Assembly (NCBI GenBank): GCA_003255025.1
Contig: QANY01002235.1
Span: forward strand, 774,260 to 838,259
Length of the DNA: 64,000 nt
DNA from: Datisca glomerata
Taxonomy: Eukaryota; Streptophyta; Magnoliopsida; Cucurbitales; Datiscaceae
Direction of reading: 5' to 3'
Shown here: positions 11,560 to 23,169 of the stretch, one piece after another
How positions within the stretch are numbered: position 1 is the first letter of the stretch
Layout of the letters: every line of letters starts with the position of its first letter
Position numbers and translations under genes: made by a program
The notes under the pieces: generated by a model
The model's database searches: none
What the model saw: the letters and a program-made list of their open reading frames with translations, nothing else
Told to the model about the DNA's origin: nothing

Positions 11560-12475
11560 AGGGTGAACGCCATCGCCCTTCAGACCTTTTGCAACCTCTA
11601 GAGATACCTGAACGAAAGTGGAATCACCAAAGACTGTGAAGGGATTTGATACAATTTGGGTTATAGTCGATCGATTGATTAAGTCAGCTCACTTCTTGCC
11701 ACACCGTATAACATTTTCAGTAGAAGATTGGGCAAAGTTGTATCTGAAAGAGATCGTCAGACTACATGGTGTACCTATATCTATCATGTCAGATCGTGAT
11801 CCAAGATTTACTTCTAAATTTTGGCATACTCTTCAAGAAGTTTTACGTACTCAACTTAATTTTTGTACATATTTTCACCCTCAAACTGATGGACATACGG
11901 AAAGGTCCATTCACATACATGAGGATATGCTGAAAGCGTGTGTTTTGAACTTTCAAGATGGTTGGAGTAATCAACTGCATCTCACTGAATTTGCATACAA
12001 TAATAGTTAACATACAATCAGGATGGCACTATTTGAAGCTTTATATGGACGAAAGTGCCGATCACCTATCCATTAGGATGAAGTTGGTGAAGGAAAATTA
12101 TTAGGCCCGAAAATAGTTCAACAAGCGAATTATGTTATTTGTAAAATTCGAGAAAGAATCATAACTACTCAGAGTCACCAGAAATGTTACACTGATATTC
12201 GTAGGAAAAACTTAGAATTTGAAGTGGGTGATATAGTAAAAGATAGCTCTCATGAAGGGAGTTATAAGTTTTGGCAAGAAGGGAAAGCTTAGCCCTCATT
12301 TTATTGGTCCTTTTGAGATTCTAGAATGGATTGGAGTTGTGGAGTACCGTGTGGCTCTACCCCTAGCCTTAGTTAAAGCACACATTGTCTTTCATGTATA
12401 GATGTTGCATAGGTATATTATTGAACCACCACATGTTTTGAGTTCTGAGCCACTTCATATGTGATTATAATTATT
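11560..12475 (+). pseudogene. Chromovirus integrase core and C-terminal region
   Basis: The frame at 11618-12010 (130 residues) has VIVDRLIKSAHFLP, SDRDPRF (Asp59) and HPQTDGHTERS (Glu95) with the expected D-35-E spacing. The usual MDF segment with the first catalytic Asp is missing: the sequence jumps from ERKWNH to SPKTVKGFD at about 11620, where a stop also lies. Beyond 12010 broken frames give ALYGRKCRSPI, then FEVGDIVKDS and a GPFEILE-like region, the usual C-terminal part. No chromodomain can be read clearly. Confidence 0.82.
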
Positions 12476-12860
12476 TAAGTAAGAAATGCTATAGATTAGA
12501 AACTATTAGGTAATGCAACATTGCTAAAAATTTATACTAAAATATTAAATTACCTGAATGTGTAATCAAATATGATATCTCAAACTTTAAAAGATTAGAG
12601 TGTCTGAATCGATGATTTGAATCTTAATAACTTGCATAAATAAGAAATTGAACACTTGAAATTTTGAGACTTGTGAACTTGTAAATTATAAGCTTAGTTT
12701 TTTGCATAAAATGATAGTTCGGGAACCTGAGAGTTAGAGACAATTAGAAGGTATAAGTTTGATTACAAATGATAGAAAATAAGGTATATATTGAAGAGAT
12801 GAGAGAATTAGAAGAGCGAAGAGAATATCAATAATCAATTAGGCCATAATTTATGAACAA
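12476..12860. other. Non-coding AT-rich stretch after the integrase
   Basis: Between the end of the integrase remnants and the GGGCC-rich insert. No coding frame or LTR match is recognised; it may be the 3' untranslated part of the first Tekay-like copy. Confidence 0.4.
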
Positions 12861-13077
12861 ATAGGCATGGAACGGGCCTGTCAACCTGGTCCAATGGGCC
12901 AGTCCAATCAGGCTAATTTAGCCCGACCCATTTACCGGCCTTAGAGGCTAAATGCCAGTCCAAGCCTGGCCCTATTATTTTAGGCCGGGCAAAAAAACCT
13001 GATAGTCAGGCTCGGGCTGGGCTAAAACCCACTGGGCTCGGGCCTACCCAATTATGCTCTCAGACTTTAGGCTTTTC
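12861..13077. repeat. GGGCC/GGCCC-rich dispersed repeat
   Basis: A GC-rich island in AT-rich surroundings, built of variants of CGGGCCTG, GGGCCAGTCC, GCCCGACCC and GGGCTCGGGC in both orientations. Such imperfectly self-complementary islands are common non-autonomous repeats in plant genomes. No clear terminal repeats or target duplication could be set. It lies where the 3' part of the first Tekay-like copy should meet its LTR. Confidence 0.5.
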
Positions 13078-13079
13078 GA

Positions 13080-13835
13080 TGAGGCTTAAATTTGCATATG
13101 TAATTGTTTGAATTTTATGTCATAAAATTTATAATGGAACTCTGTTTGTGTTTTGTGATTATAGTGTTCTTAGGTGTTTTTTTTGTTCTTGTTATTGTTA
13201 AATTATGACATTCATGTGTTCAGTTATATGTTTGATAATTTAATATGTGTTAAAAAGTTGTATGAATGCATGCAAGAAATTGCTCTGTGCCATTAGAGTC
13301 ACGTGCCTACTAATCTACTCTATTTTGCCTTGTCCTTCGGAAAATGTCTATGTTTTGCCAAATCCTTAGGGAGAGGGTCCCTTTTATATATCTGGTTAGC
13401 TTTGTGGGAAGGAATTTTGCAATTGATTCCACGTCCTTGAATATGTGGAGTTGTACATGTGAGGAATGTGAATACTGCATTGTGTTACATATGTGAGATT
13501 TTACTTACTGAGTATATTCTTATATACTTACTTCATTTTATTAAAAATTTTCAGATGATGATAACAATGATGAAGAGTTTATTGTCGAAAAAGTCTAGAA
13601 TCTCTGGTAATGGACTAGAGTTAATGAATCTTGTTTAAAAGTCTTTTGAAAATATTGACTTGATGTTGTGTTTTAGTTTAATTAGTTCAAGAATTTCTAA
13701 AACACATACTCTTTAGTTCTTGAATGATTTTAAGTAAGTCGTTTATGTAATTAAAAGTTTGATCAAGGATTTGATTTTCTTTAATATAATATTTTTATTT
13801 AGCATGAGTTAATTTAAAAAAAATTGGCCTAGCAT
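13080..13835 (+). repeat. Truncated Tekay-like LTR fragment
   Basis: Matches the 3' third of LTR 1 (about 8645-9560): AATTTGCATATGTAATTGTT, then TTATTGTTAAATTATGAC, GTGCC.TTAGAGTCACGTG and AGATGATGATAACAATGA. It lacks the LTR start and the GTGTTACA end. It probably marks the 3' end of the first internal copy and the join to the second. Confidence 0.75.
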
Positions 13836-13859
13836 CGAATTATTGATATGTGTCCTCTA

Positions 13860-14868
13860 AATGAATTGTGTTATTGTCCTAACAATGAACCCTTGGAATG
13901 ACTCTCGATTGACTGTTGGAGACAGAAATTTCATATGCGGAATCCATTTTCTCTCCACCTCTTACAAGAGCTACATTAAGAATGTTATTAGACCCGCATC
14001 ATATGTGTCCGATTGTAGTACAAAATCCAATGATAGTTAGGAAGGGAGCACTTAATCGTGTTCCATCGAGACTTAGGAAGCCAATTCATCCGGTAGTTAG
14101 AGATTTCCCCCGTGAGGTGAGAATTTGACTTTTTTCAGAAGGCATAAGTACGATGGGGTTGAATCGATTGAATCTAATGATGAAGAAGTTAACCAACCGC
14201 TATGCTTAGTTCCTAGAATTTTACAAGCCAAACTTCAAGATTCTGTTTTTAGGGACTATCCAAATGGTTGCAACCCTAGGGCTCATATTATCCCTAGAGC
14301 CCCGGATCGAGAAGAAGATCTAGAAGAAGATCTAAATGAAGATTCCTATTGAGTTATGTGAGTTCTAGGGATAGTATTTAGTAGGAATCATTGAATTATC
14401 TTCCGTTAGAATAAGTAGTACAATTAGTTTTATCTAGTACATAGATTTACCGACAAGTTGATTTAGACTACTCCGGTTAAGGCTATAGGAGCATGTTCTT
14501 ATTGTGGTAAGATTGATGATTTCCTTAAGGACAATCCTGATATTAAGGATAAGCCTAACGATCAAAGGGCTAGGAATGGACCCAAAGCGCAAGAGATTGT
14601 TTATGCAGTGACTAAGGCTAATATAGAAGACGCTAGCAATGCGGTATCATGTACACTTCTAGTCTAAGAAGTCGCTGCATTTGTGCTATTTGACTCTGGC
14701 TCTAAGCATTCCTTTATATCTATTAGGCTTACTAGGAGATTGAATGTGGATATAGTACCTCTTGAGGTTGAGCTTTGCATGTCCACCCCTCCAGGTGGTA
14801 TTTTATGTATAGATAATGCCATCTAGTCTTGTTCTGTAGTTATTGCTAATAAAATGTTGGAGGCTATT
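13860..14868 (+). pseudogene. Second Tekay-like copy: gag C-terminus and protease
   Basis: Short frames at 13916-14128 and 14125-14352 carry no clear domain. From about 14490 the sequence reads CSYCGKIDDFLKDNPD, a gag zinc knuckle in which the His and last Cys have become Asp and Asn. Further on a frame gives FDSGSKHSFIS (catalytic Asp codon at 14692-14694) and VPLEVELCMSTPPGG, a typical gypsy aspartic protease. It stops at about 14868 (ANKMLEA), where the Athila-like element begins. Confidence 0.75.
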
Positions 14869-15555
14869 GATAAGAATTAAATATTAATTTATTGGGGATA
14901 TTTTTCAATAAATTAGGTTAATTGGAATATTATTATTATTTGAAAAATATCATTTTGATGAGTGTATTCCACAATCATAGTTTGGACACTTTTAATTTTA
15001 ACTTTGTTGGTTCTTGAAAGATCTATTGTTAGATTTTATATTTGTTTTTGCTTTGACTTTGTAGGTAAGGAATTCAAGTGAACTTGGGGTGACTTTAGAA
15101 GATTTCAAAGGCAAAAGCAAGATAAAAAGTGGTAAAAGGTGGCCGTTGGTATCCTAGCGTTGCGACGCGCGCGCTGGCACCCAGCGTCGTGACGCTCACG
15201 CTGGCACCCAGCGTCGTGACGCACACGCTGGCACCCACCGTCACGGCGTTCACACTGGCTCCCTAGCGTCACGATGTATGCGCTGGCACCCCAACATCAT
15301 GACGCTGGTGTAATTTTAAGGATTTTTGCTCTCTCTTTTTATTCCTATTTTATCCTCACGAACCCTAGTGTATAAATAACATATTTTAAGGTTCTTTTAG
15401 GTGGGTTTTTAAAAAAAGGGCAGCACAAAAAGTCTAGAAAAACATGCTTGCTTTCTCTCAAGAAATCAAATTGATGAAGATGAATCGTAAATCAGGCTAA
15501 GTCACTAAGCAAAGCTACGGATGACCTGAAATTGCAGATTCTGTAAGGTTGAGGT
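14869..15555 (+). repeat. 5' LTR/leader piece of the Athila-like element
   Basis: Non-coding. Holds a 27-bp GC-rich tandem array (15155-15310) and a TATA-like GTGTATAAATAAC near 15370, as expected for an LTR promoter. No standard primer-binding site could be found before gag at about 15560, so part of the leader and the N-terminus of gag are probably deleted. Confidence 0.5.
15155..15310. repeat. GC-rich 27-bp tandem array, about six units
   Basis: Units read GTGACGCTCACGCTGGCACC then CAGCGTC, with growing divergence to the right (ACGGCGTTCACACTGGCTCC; ACGATGTATGCGCTGGCACC). It ends at about 15310 in GACGCTGGTGT. It stands out by its CpG content in a very AT-rich region. Confidence 0.85.
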
Positions 15556-15559
15556 TTTC

Positions 15560-16600
15560 CCCCTTCTCCTTAAGAGACATGGCGAAAAGTTGGTTGTATT
15601 CTTTGAGACCAATATCAATTGGCAATTAAGGAGAGATGACGCAAGTATTTTTCAAGAAGTACTTTCCACATCATAAGACCAACAACATAAATAGACAAAT
15701 TTTAACATTCTCTCAGAACGACAATGAAACATTATACCAAGTATGGGAAATATTCAAAAAGTTGTTGAACTTTTGTTCTCATCATGGGTATGAAAGTTGG
15801 CGCTTGATAAGCTATTTTTATGAGGGACTCATAATCAAAGAGTGTCAATTTAGTGAGATGATGTGTAATGGGGATTTTATTCACAAGGATCCAGGAGAAG
15901 CTATGGATTATCTGAATGAGTTACCATAAAAAGCACATACTTGGACAGGCCCCAGTGCTACTGATAGGACAAGTAGAACAACTAGAGTTTAAATCTAAGG
16001 GAAAGAAGATAATCTTAAAGCTCAGGTAGCAGTCTTAACAAGGGAATTGGAGGCTCTTAAAATCAAAGACACTAGAGGTATCCAAGTAGTTTCTTGAGTT
16101 GAATCACATGATGTTTGTTTTATGTGTCAGGAGTAAATCACTCAGCTCAAGAATATCGTACTTTGAATGAGATGCGAGGGGTATATGAGGAGCAATGTAA
16201 TGCCTTTGGGACATATAGGAAACAATACTCGCCTTATTTAGAGACTTACAATCCTGGCTGGAAAATCATCTAAACTTTAGTTGGAAGTCAGATTCCAACC
16301 AACATGGACAATCTAGAAATTCAAGGAAGCCTGAATCAATACCTCCCATGTCTTATCATGCTCCTCAATATAATGCCCACCGATTAAGAGATCCTTAGAG
16401 GACAATTTACAAGCATTTATGGAGGCACAAAATAAACCGTATAAAAAATTTGATACCGGGCTCTCACATGTAGTGGAGAATAATAAGGAATTGAAGAACC
16501 AAATGTCAAAACTAACTAGTGCTTTGATTGTGTAGGAACATGAGAAATTTCAAGTACATCCTCAGTCCAATCCAAAAGGGTAACACATGAGACATGCATC
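15560..16600 (+). pseudogene. Athila-like gag
   Basis: A broken frame opens with LRDMAKSWLYSLRPISI-like sequence at about 15570, then the open frame at 15636-15929 gives MTQVFFKKYFPHHKTNNINR, NDNETLYQVWEIFKKLL and DPGEAMDYLNELP. These are hallmarks of the retrotransposon gag domain of Athila/Tat elements. The rest (to about 16600) is broken by stops; GVNHSAQEYRTLNEM and a Q/N-rich linker can be followed in pieces. Confidence 0.8.
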
Positions 16601-16844
16601 TACTTCTAGTTCACAAAATGTCAAAGATGTCATTGCCATCACCACTCAATGTGGTAAGATCCTAGAAGAACCACTTCCACCAAATGGTAAAAAAAATCTT
16701 CCAATGAAGAAGGTGAACAAAGATATAAGGTTCAAATGCCTTTTCCCCAAGCTCTACTTCTAGTGTGAGATTTAGAACACTTGAAAAATGTATCTATTAA
16801 ACTTCCTTTGTAGGATGTGATTACAAATACCAGCTTATACAAAA

Positions 16845-17318
16845 GTGATCAAGGATCTATGTACGATGAAAAGGAAAAATCATGTTAAGAAGACTGCATT
16901 TCTGATGGAACAAATGAATATGGTGACCGAGCAAAAGACGCTGCCGAAATATAAAGATCCAGGATGCCCGACAATAACCTGTCAGATTGGGAAGTTTGAG
17001 ATTAGTCAAGCTTTATTAGATCTAGGAGCAAGTGTTAATTTAATGCCCTATTATATTTACTTGCAGTTAGGTTTTGGAGAAATCAAACCCACATATGTGG
17101 TTTTACAGTTGATTGATCGTTCAATAAGAAGACCGAGGGGAATAATTGAAGATGTTTTACTGGGAATTGATAAATTTTTCTATCCTTTTAACTTTTTGAT
17201 TTTAGACACACAGTCTGTGGTTGATATGAATCCTAAGATTCCAATGGTTCTATGTCGACCTTTTCTTGCCACTTCTAATGTTCTTATAAATTATAGAAAT
17301 GGTTTGATGAAGTTATGA
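16845..17318 (+). pseudogene. Athila-like aspartic protease
   Basis: Open frame of 157 residues. LPKYKDPGCPTITCQIG precedes ALLDLGASVNLMP, the active-site loop with catalytic Asp59, followed by DRSIRRPRGIIEDVL and a DKFFYPFNFLILD segment; PMVLCRPFLATSNVLI closes the domain. The active site is intact, but the piece is cut off from gag and RT by stops on both sides. Confidence 0.87.
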
Positions 17319-17769
17319 TTTCAAAATATGACCTTAGAAGTGTATATCTTTCATCTTGGAAGACAGCCACAAGGAGAAGATGAATGTTATATTTCATGCA
17401 TGATACACTTTCATACCAGAGGAGATGCATAAAAGGGAGAAATTTGATTCTTAAGAATATCTTCTTTCTAATTCTGATTCGAAATCCTGATAACACTGTT
17501 GGGGTCTCTTTCATTTCTGATGATTCACAGGATATGAGACTAAAATTTTGGTAACCACGCTTCGAGGACCTGCTACGAGAAAGACAGGATCTGAAGCCGT
17601 CCACCATTAAGATTCCAAATGTCAATCTTGCTCTACTGCCTAGAGGACTGAAACATGCATTATTGGGACCAGGTGATACCTTTCCAGTTATTATTTCTTT
17701 TGAGCTTAATAATTGACAAAGTGAGCAATTGATTAATCTATTGCGAGAACATAAATCTACATTAGGTTA

Positions 17770-18510
17770 GACCATAAGCCCACTGATATGTTCCTATAGG
17801 ATCCATTTAGGGGAAGGAAGTAATCCTAGGAGAGATCCCAAAAGAAGACTTAATCCCACAATGAAAGAAGTTGTTAAAAATTAAGTCTTAAAGTTATTAG
17901 ATGTAGGAATCATTTATCCAATATCTGATAGCAACTGGGTTGGTCCTACTTAAGTGATACCTAAGAAATCTGGGGTAATTGTTGTTACGAATGAGGATGG
18001 AATAGATGTTCTAATAAAGGTAGTTACTGGGTGGCGCATGTGTATTGATTATAGGAAATTGTACTCTACTACCCGTAAAGATCACTTCCCTCTCCCATTC
18101 ATTGATCAAATTAGAATGTGTCACAAGTCATCTATTCCATTGCTTTCTAGATGGTTATTCAACATATTATCAAATTGAGATTGCATTAGAAGACCTAGAT
18201 AAAACCACTTTTACATGTCCTTTTGGTACTTATGCCTTTCGCTGTGTGCTATTTGGTTTGTGTAATGCAACCGCTACATTTCAAAGATGCATGATGAGCA
18301 TATTCAGTGACATTTTTGAAAAATGTATGGAAGTTTTTGTTGATGATTTGACTGTTTTTGGTGATTCTTTTGATAGATGTTTACTAAATTTAAAAGCTGC
18401 TTTAACCAGGTGTGAAGAAAGTGACTTTTGCAGAACTAGGAAAATGCCATTTGATGGTATCTTATGGTATTGTTTTAGGGCATATTGTTTCTGAAAAGGG
18501 GATAGAGGTG
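17770..18510 (+). pseudogene. Athila-like reverse transcriptase
   Basis: The frame at 17954-18178 carries VVTGWRMCIDYRKL, then a frameshift near 18120 leads into 18045-18494: FLDGYSTYYQIEIA (first catalytic Asp), TTFTCPFGTYAFR, FGLCNATATFQRCM and EVFVDDLTVFG (intact xxDD). Upstream, pieces such as RRLNPTMKEVVK are broken by stops. The frameshifts make it non-functional although the catalytic residues remain. Confidence 0.87.
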
Positions 18511-19120
18511 GATAAACAAAAAATTGAATTAATTTCCAAATTAACCACCCCTAAACTATTAAGGATGTGAGGTCCTTTCTTAGGCACGCCGGCTTTTATA
18601 AGAGGTTTATACAAAACTTTTCCATTATAGCTAGACCATTTTGTAATCTCCTTGTAAAAGATATTGAATTTAAATGGACTTAAGAGTGTGAGAATGCTTT
18701 CAAATTACTTATTTCTAAACTCAATATGACTCTCATAATGCAGCCACCTGATTGGAATTTAAGTTTTGAGATTATGTGTGATTTAAGAAACTTTATTGTT
18801 GGAGCTGTCTTAGGACAAAGAAGAGAAGGGAAGCCTTTTGTCATTTACTATGCTATCAAAACTTTAAATAATGCACAGATGAATTATTTGACTAATGAAA
18901 AAGAACTGTTAGCTATAGTATTCACTTTGAATAAATTCATGCTTATTTGATTTGCTCTCCCATTACTATTTTTACTGACCATGCAGCTTTGAAATGCCTT
19001 CTTTCATAGAAGGATTCTAAGGCCTAACTGATTCGTTGGATTTTGATTTTGCAGGAATTTGATTTGACGATTAAGGATAAGAAGGGTGTTGAAAATGTAG
19101 TAGCAGATCACTTATCTCGG
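18511..19120 (+). pseudogene. Athila-like RNase H
   Basis: After the RT thumb (RSFLRHAGFYKRFI-like in broken frames), the frame at 18726-18950 gives PPDWNLSFEIMCD, AVLGQRREGKPFVIYYA and TNEKELLAIVFTLNKF, the standard RNase H pattern. DHAALKCLL and [17 protein letters not shown] follow after stops, up to about 19120. Confidence 0.83.
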
Positions 19121-20400
19121 TGGAGTTCAATGATTCTGCTGATGGTCCACTAATCTGTGATGATTTTCCTGATGAAAATCTATTTGTTGTTACACAAGTT
19201 TCATGGTGTGTGCATATTGTCAATTATTTAGTGTCCGATGAAGTTCTATCAAATTGGAGTGCAAATGATAAGCGTAAGTTTTTTATTGAGGTAAGAAATT
19301 TCTATTGGGGTGATCCTTATCTGTTCAAATATTAACCTGATCAAATTATAAGATGATGCATTCTAGAGAGTGAAGTTAATAGTGTCTTAGACTTTTGTCA
19401 TAGTTCAGCTTGTGGTGGTTGTTTTTCTATAAAATTTTACAATGTGATCTTTATTGGCCGACCTTGTTTAAAGACACTAACAACTTCTGTCGTTCTTGTG
19501 AGAGATGCCAAAAATTAGGTACATTGTCTCGTCGTCATCTAATGCCTCTTAACATGATCTTGGTAATAGAAATGTTTGATTGTTGGGAGATTGATTTTAT
19601 GAGACGATATGCCAAAAAATTATGTGTCGAAAGGGGTAGAAACCATGGCTTGTTGTACTAATAATAATTTTGTTGTTGTTAAGTTCTTGAAAGAAAATAT
19701 ATTATCTAGGTTTGGTGCGCCACGTCTTATTATTAACGATAATTCATTTGAAACTTTGATGTGTAGGTATGGTGTCATTCATAAAATTTCCACTATTTAC
19801 CATCCTTAAACTAATGGTCAAGCTGAATCGGAAAATAGGGATATCAAGCAAAATCTCAAAAAGACGATTAATCCCAATCGCAAGGATTGGTCTTTATGCC
19901 TTTCCAACGCACTTTGGGCATATCGCACTGCAAATAAGACCAACCTTTGGGATGTTTCCTCACTGACTTATTTTTGGAAAAACTTGTCATTTACTCGCCG
20001 AACTTGAGCATAAAGCATATTGGGTAGTTAAGGCCCTTAACTGTGATTTGAGTCTTGTAGGTTCCAAGTGAAAGCTACAATTTTTTGAGGTTTATGAGAT
20101 GAGGAATGATTCTTATAGTAATTACAGTATTTATAAATAAAAAATTGAAGCAGCTCATCACCAGCAAATTTTGAGGAAAAACTTTGAGCCAAACCAACGA
20201 GTGCATCTTTATGACTCTCGTTGCATCTGCGTCCAGGAAAATTAAGATCAAGATAGACTGGTCCTTATGTCGTAACACAAGTTTTCCCTAATGGTGTTGT
20301 AGATATTATGGATCCCGCTGATGGATGAGTTTTTTGAGTCAATGGACAAAGATTGAAGAATTATCTAAAGAGAATTGACCAACAAATTCATGTCACTTTG
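19120..20400 (+). pseudogene. Athila-like integrase
   Basis: Pieces at 19120-19335, 19410-19661, 19609-19809 and 19769-19966. CRSCERCQKLG ends the zinc-binding domain and WEIDFM carries the first catalytic Asp. The second Asp appears in RLIINDNSF, and the Glu in NGQAESENR in a shifted frame near 19815. At least three frameshifts break the gene, and the tail to about 20400 is degraded. Confidence 0.82.
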
Positions 20401-20532
20401 GTGGCTTCCACTTATCAATCTTTAATCATGTTTTATCTTTCCTTTTAGTTTAGTTTCATTTATTTCATTTACTATTTTTTCCCTTTCTTTCTTTTTAGTT
20501 AGTTGTTGTGACATTGAGGACACTGCCTGATT

Positions 20533-20543
20533 TTGGTTGGGGG
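20533..20543 (+). promoter_or_regulatory. Polypurine tract of the Athila-like element
   Basis: TTGGTTGGGGG follows the coding remnants and precedes TGTAGC at 20545, the likely start of a short 3' LTR remnant (20545 to about 21022) that could not be matched to the 5' piece. Confidence 0.6.
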
Positions 20544-21022
20544 TTGTAGCATATTCATGCACTTATTACTTTCAAAAGCTTTCTTGTTTGATTAAGTCTA
20601 CATGTCTTTTTAAGTTTTGTTTTGAAATCCTTACTCTGCATCTATGGATATATTTCAAAATGATTGGTTTGAGTCACTTTTTCTATTTTAACCATTAGAG
20701 AATAATTTCTGAAATCATTTTGAGCACGATACTAAGGCTAGTGGTAAGACGGATGATAATGAATATAGCCAAGAAAAGCCTTCATATTTAAGCATATTTA
20801 TTTTCATAAGAGGGAGAAAGATGAGAAAATAACTTGTGAACTTATATTGATCTTTTGAGTTGGCATAGGCTGTTATGACTATAGTTACATGGTTTGTGGT
20901 ATGCTGGTTTAAATGCTGAAGGATGATATCAGCCAACTAAAATTTTTTTGTCTAATTTTTATTTTTAACATCTTCCAATGTTTCCATGTCGTGCTATTTT
21001 CTTTAAAATTTATTTAACTAAC

Positions 21023-21475
21023 TTCAGGGAGCTTGTGTCTTCTTTAAAATTGATTTAGAATTTGGGTATCACCAATTGAGAGTGAAGAAGGAAGATATTC
21101 CAAAATTTGTGTTTCGTACATGATATGACCATTATGAGTTTTTGATCATACCATTTGGATTGACTAATGCTCCAGCTACTTTCATGGACTTGTGAACATG
21201 ATTTTTTGAGAGTTTTTGGATGAACTCGTCGTTGTATTCATTGTTGACATCCTTATTTAGTCGAAGTCTGAACAGGAGCACGAAGGACACCTCAAAACTG
21301 TACTTGGGATTTGAAAGAACCAAAAGTTGTATGCCAAGTTTAGTAAGAGTAGTTTTGATTATTCAAAATTATTTTTTAGGGCACATTATTTTTAAGGAGG
21401 GTATATCTGTTGATCCTGCGAAGATAGATGCAGTGATGAATTGAACTTGTCCAACCAATGCTAAAGGAATGCAAA
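21023..21475 (+). pseudogene. Reverse transcriptase fragment of the second Tekay-like copy
   Basis: Begins inside RT ([20 protein letters not shown]) and runs through VFRT, a stop, [14 protein letters not shown] and, after a frameshift, VVFIVDILI in place of xxDD (first Asp changed to Val). It ends with VDPAKIDAVMN. About 60 bp later the polypurine tract begins, so RNase H and integrase are deleted. This copy keeps the RT segment that is deleted in the first copy at 10561. Confidence 0.85.
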
Positions 21476-21537
21476 CTCTTTACCTACATCTTTTCAAAGA
21501 TCGATAATGATTAATTTTCAAGGACGAAAATTCTTAT

Positions 21538-21550
21538 GAGGAGGGGAGGA
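21538..21550 (+). promoter_or_regulatory. Polypurine tract of the second Tekay-like copy
   Basis: GAGGAGGGGAGGA directly precedes the LTR start TGTAAGAACC at 21551, the usual 3' LTR priming arrangement. Confidence 0.82.
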
Positions 21551-23169
21551 TGTAAGAACCAACATTTTCTGTGAGTATTTTATCTATTGTTGAGATTTAT
21601 TTGTGATATAGATATCACTTTCATTAATTTATTTCTTTGAAGTTATTTTGTTAGATATGCATAGTATAAGAAAATGTAATGGTTTTTGATAAGACATGAT
21701 AAGGTTTTTGGTAGAAAACATGTATTTACATTTGTTATGTAAATTACTTTTCATGACTTAGCTTGATTCAACCATCATGTATATAATTATTGGTTCACAT
21801 TTTTTTGGTTAATAAGATTTTAATTGATTATCTCGAAATAAAGGATGATAACTAAATGCTATATAAAAATGTAGCACGAAATTTATAATAAGACTTCAAA
21901 ACTTCAATTGATTTATTTAATAATGAATTATGTTATAAAAATAAATTTTCGTTCAAATCATCTTCTTAAAAGAAAGACCAAACTTCCTTCTTAGTAAGTG
22001 AGGGTAGATAATTGATTCTCTTCTCCATTTTAATTTCTAGTCCCTTAGAAAACCTATATATAAAACAATACAATTCTAGAACCCACGATCAAGTGGGTTT
22101 CTTTTGTTTGACTTGCAACTTTCATGTGAGTTTATTTTACTCTTATCTAAATGGTGAAAACTCACACTACTCTTTGAGGCAAATATCAACTCCTCGCTAC
22201 CCAAGTGATAACAAAAAAAAAAAAAACGTTCCCACTACCCACTCGTCCTTACTGCCACTTTATTCATTTTGTAGTTGTTTCAAATGCATTTTCGGCAATT
22301 CTTCTCCTTCCTAGTCTAACCTCTCATCTCTTCTGACGAATTGTCTTTTGCTTCTCATTTGTTGTAATACAAGTTAGTAGAATACTTAAATTCTATTGAA
22401 ACAAATCAAGTCAAAGGTAAGAATCATCATCTTTGGATGTTCTTCCTTCTAAATTTTATTCTAATTCTTGCCTCGAAATTCGGTTCCTTATAGCATTCCT
22501 TTTCAACCTAAAAGAAGATCAAACTATTGGTAATTATTGTTGATTTTGATTACTCTTTTGTGTAAAACTCAACCTTAAATGTGATTTTCTTCAAAAGTAC
22601 TTTAAGTTATAATTTTGGATTAAAAAACCATATCATTTTATCACAAAAAATCACGGTTAACGAGTTCTGAATTTGGTATTTTGATTTGTACTGCAAGTGG
22701 AATAAAAATGTGTTGTTGTAAATTATCAATAAAAATCTGACAATTGAAAGAAACGATTTTCTTTTACTAAGTAGTTAATGGTAAAAAACTCTAAAAAAAT
22801 CTTACTCTTATATAAGACATTATTCTTACTTGTGTAAAAATTTCGTAACTTTACAAATTTATTTGCATGGTCAAAATATTTCTCAGATCCCCTTTAGAAA
22901 TGAAAAAATTGAAAGTACACTATTACAAAATGGGGCTATGATGACGGTGAAAACCCATCATCAAAATTCTTCAATGACGGGGATGCGACTGTCATCCATC
23001 AAGCTGTCATCTAAACTCATTTGACCAAAAATCGTCATCAAAAGGTGCCGTAAAAATACCTTTCATGACGGATATTTTTCATCATTATAGGTGCCGCAAA
23101 AACACCTTCGATGACGCGGATTGCCCGTCATTATAGGTGCCGCAAAACACCTATAATGACGGGAATCCC

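Larger units (their letters stand above)
14869..21022 (+). mobile_element. Athila/Tat-like Ty3/gypsy element, decayed, inside the second Tekay copy
   Basis: Domain order is LTR-like 5' piece (TATA near 15372), gag, protease, RT, RNase H, integrase, polypurine tract (20533-20543) and a short 3' LTR remnant. It sits between the protease (ends about 14868) and RT (starts about 21023) of the Tekay copy. No target duplication was found at either side, so flanking deletion is likely. Stops and frame changes are present in every domain. Confidence 0.75.

Noticed and set aside
22012..22314. 100-codon open frame
   Set aside because: Lies wholly within LTR 2 of the Tekay-like complex; LTR DNA is non-coding and the frame is absent from LTR 1.
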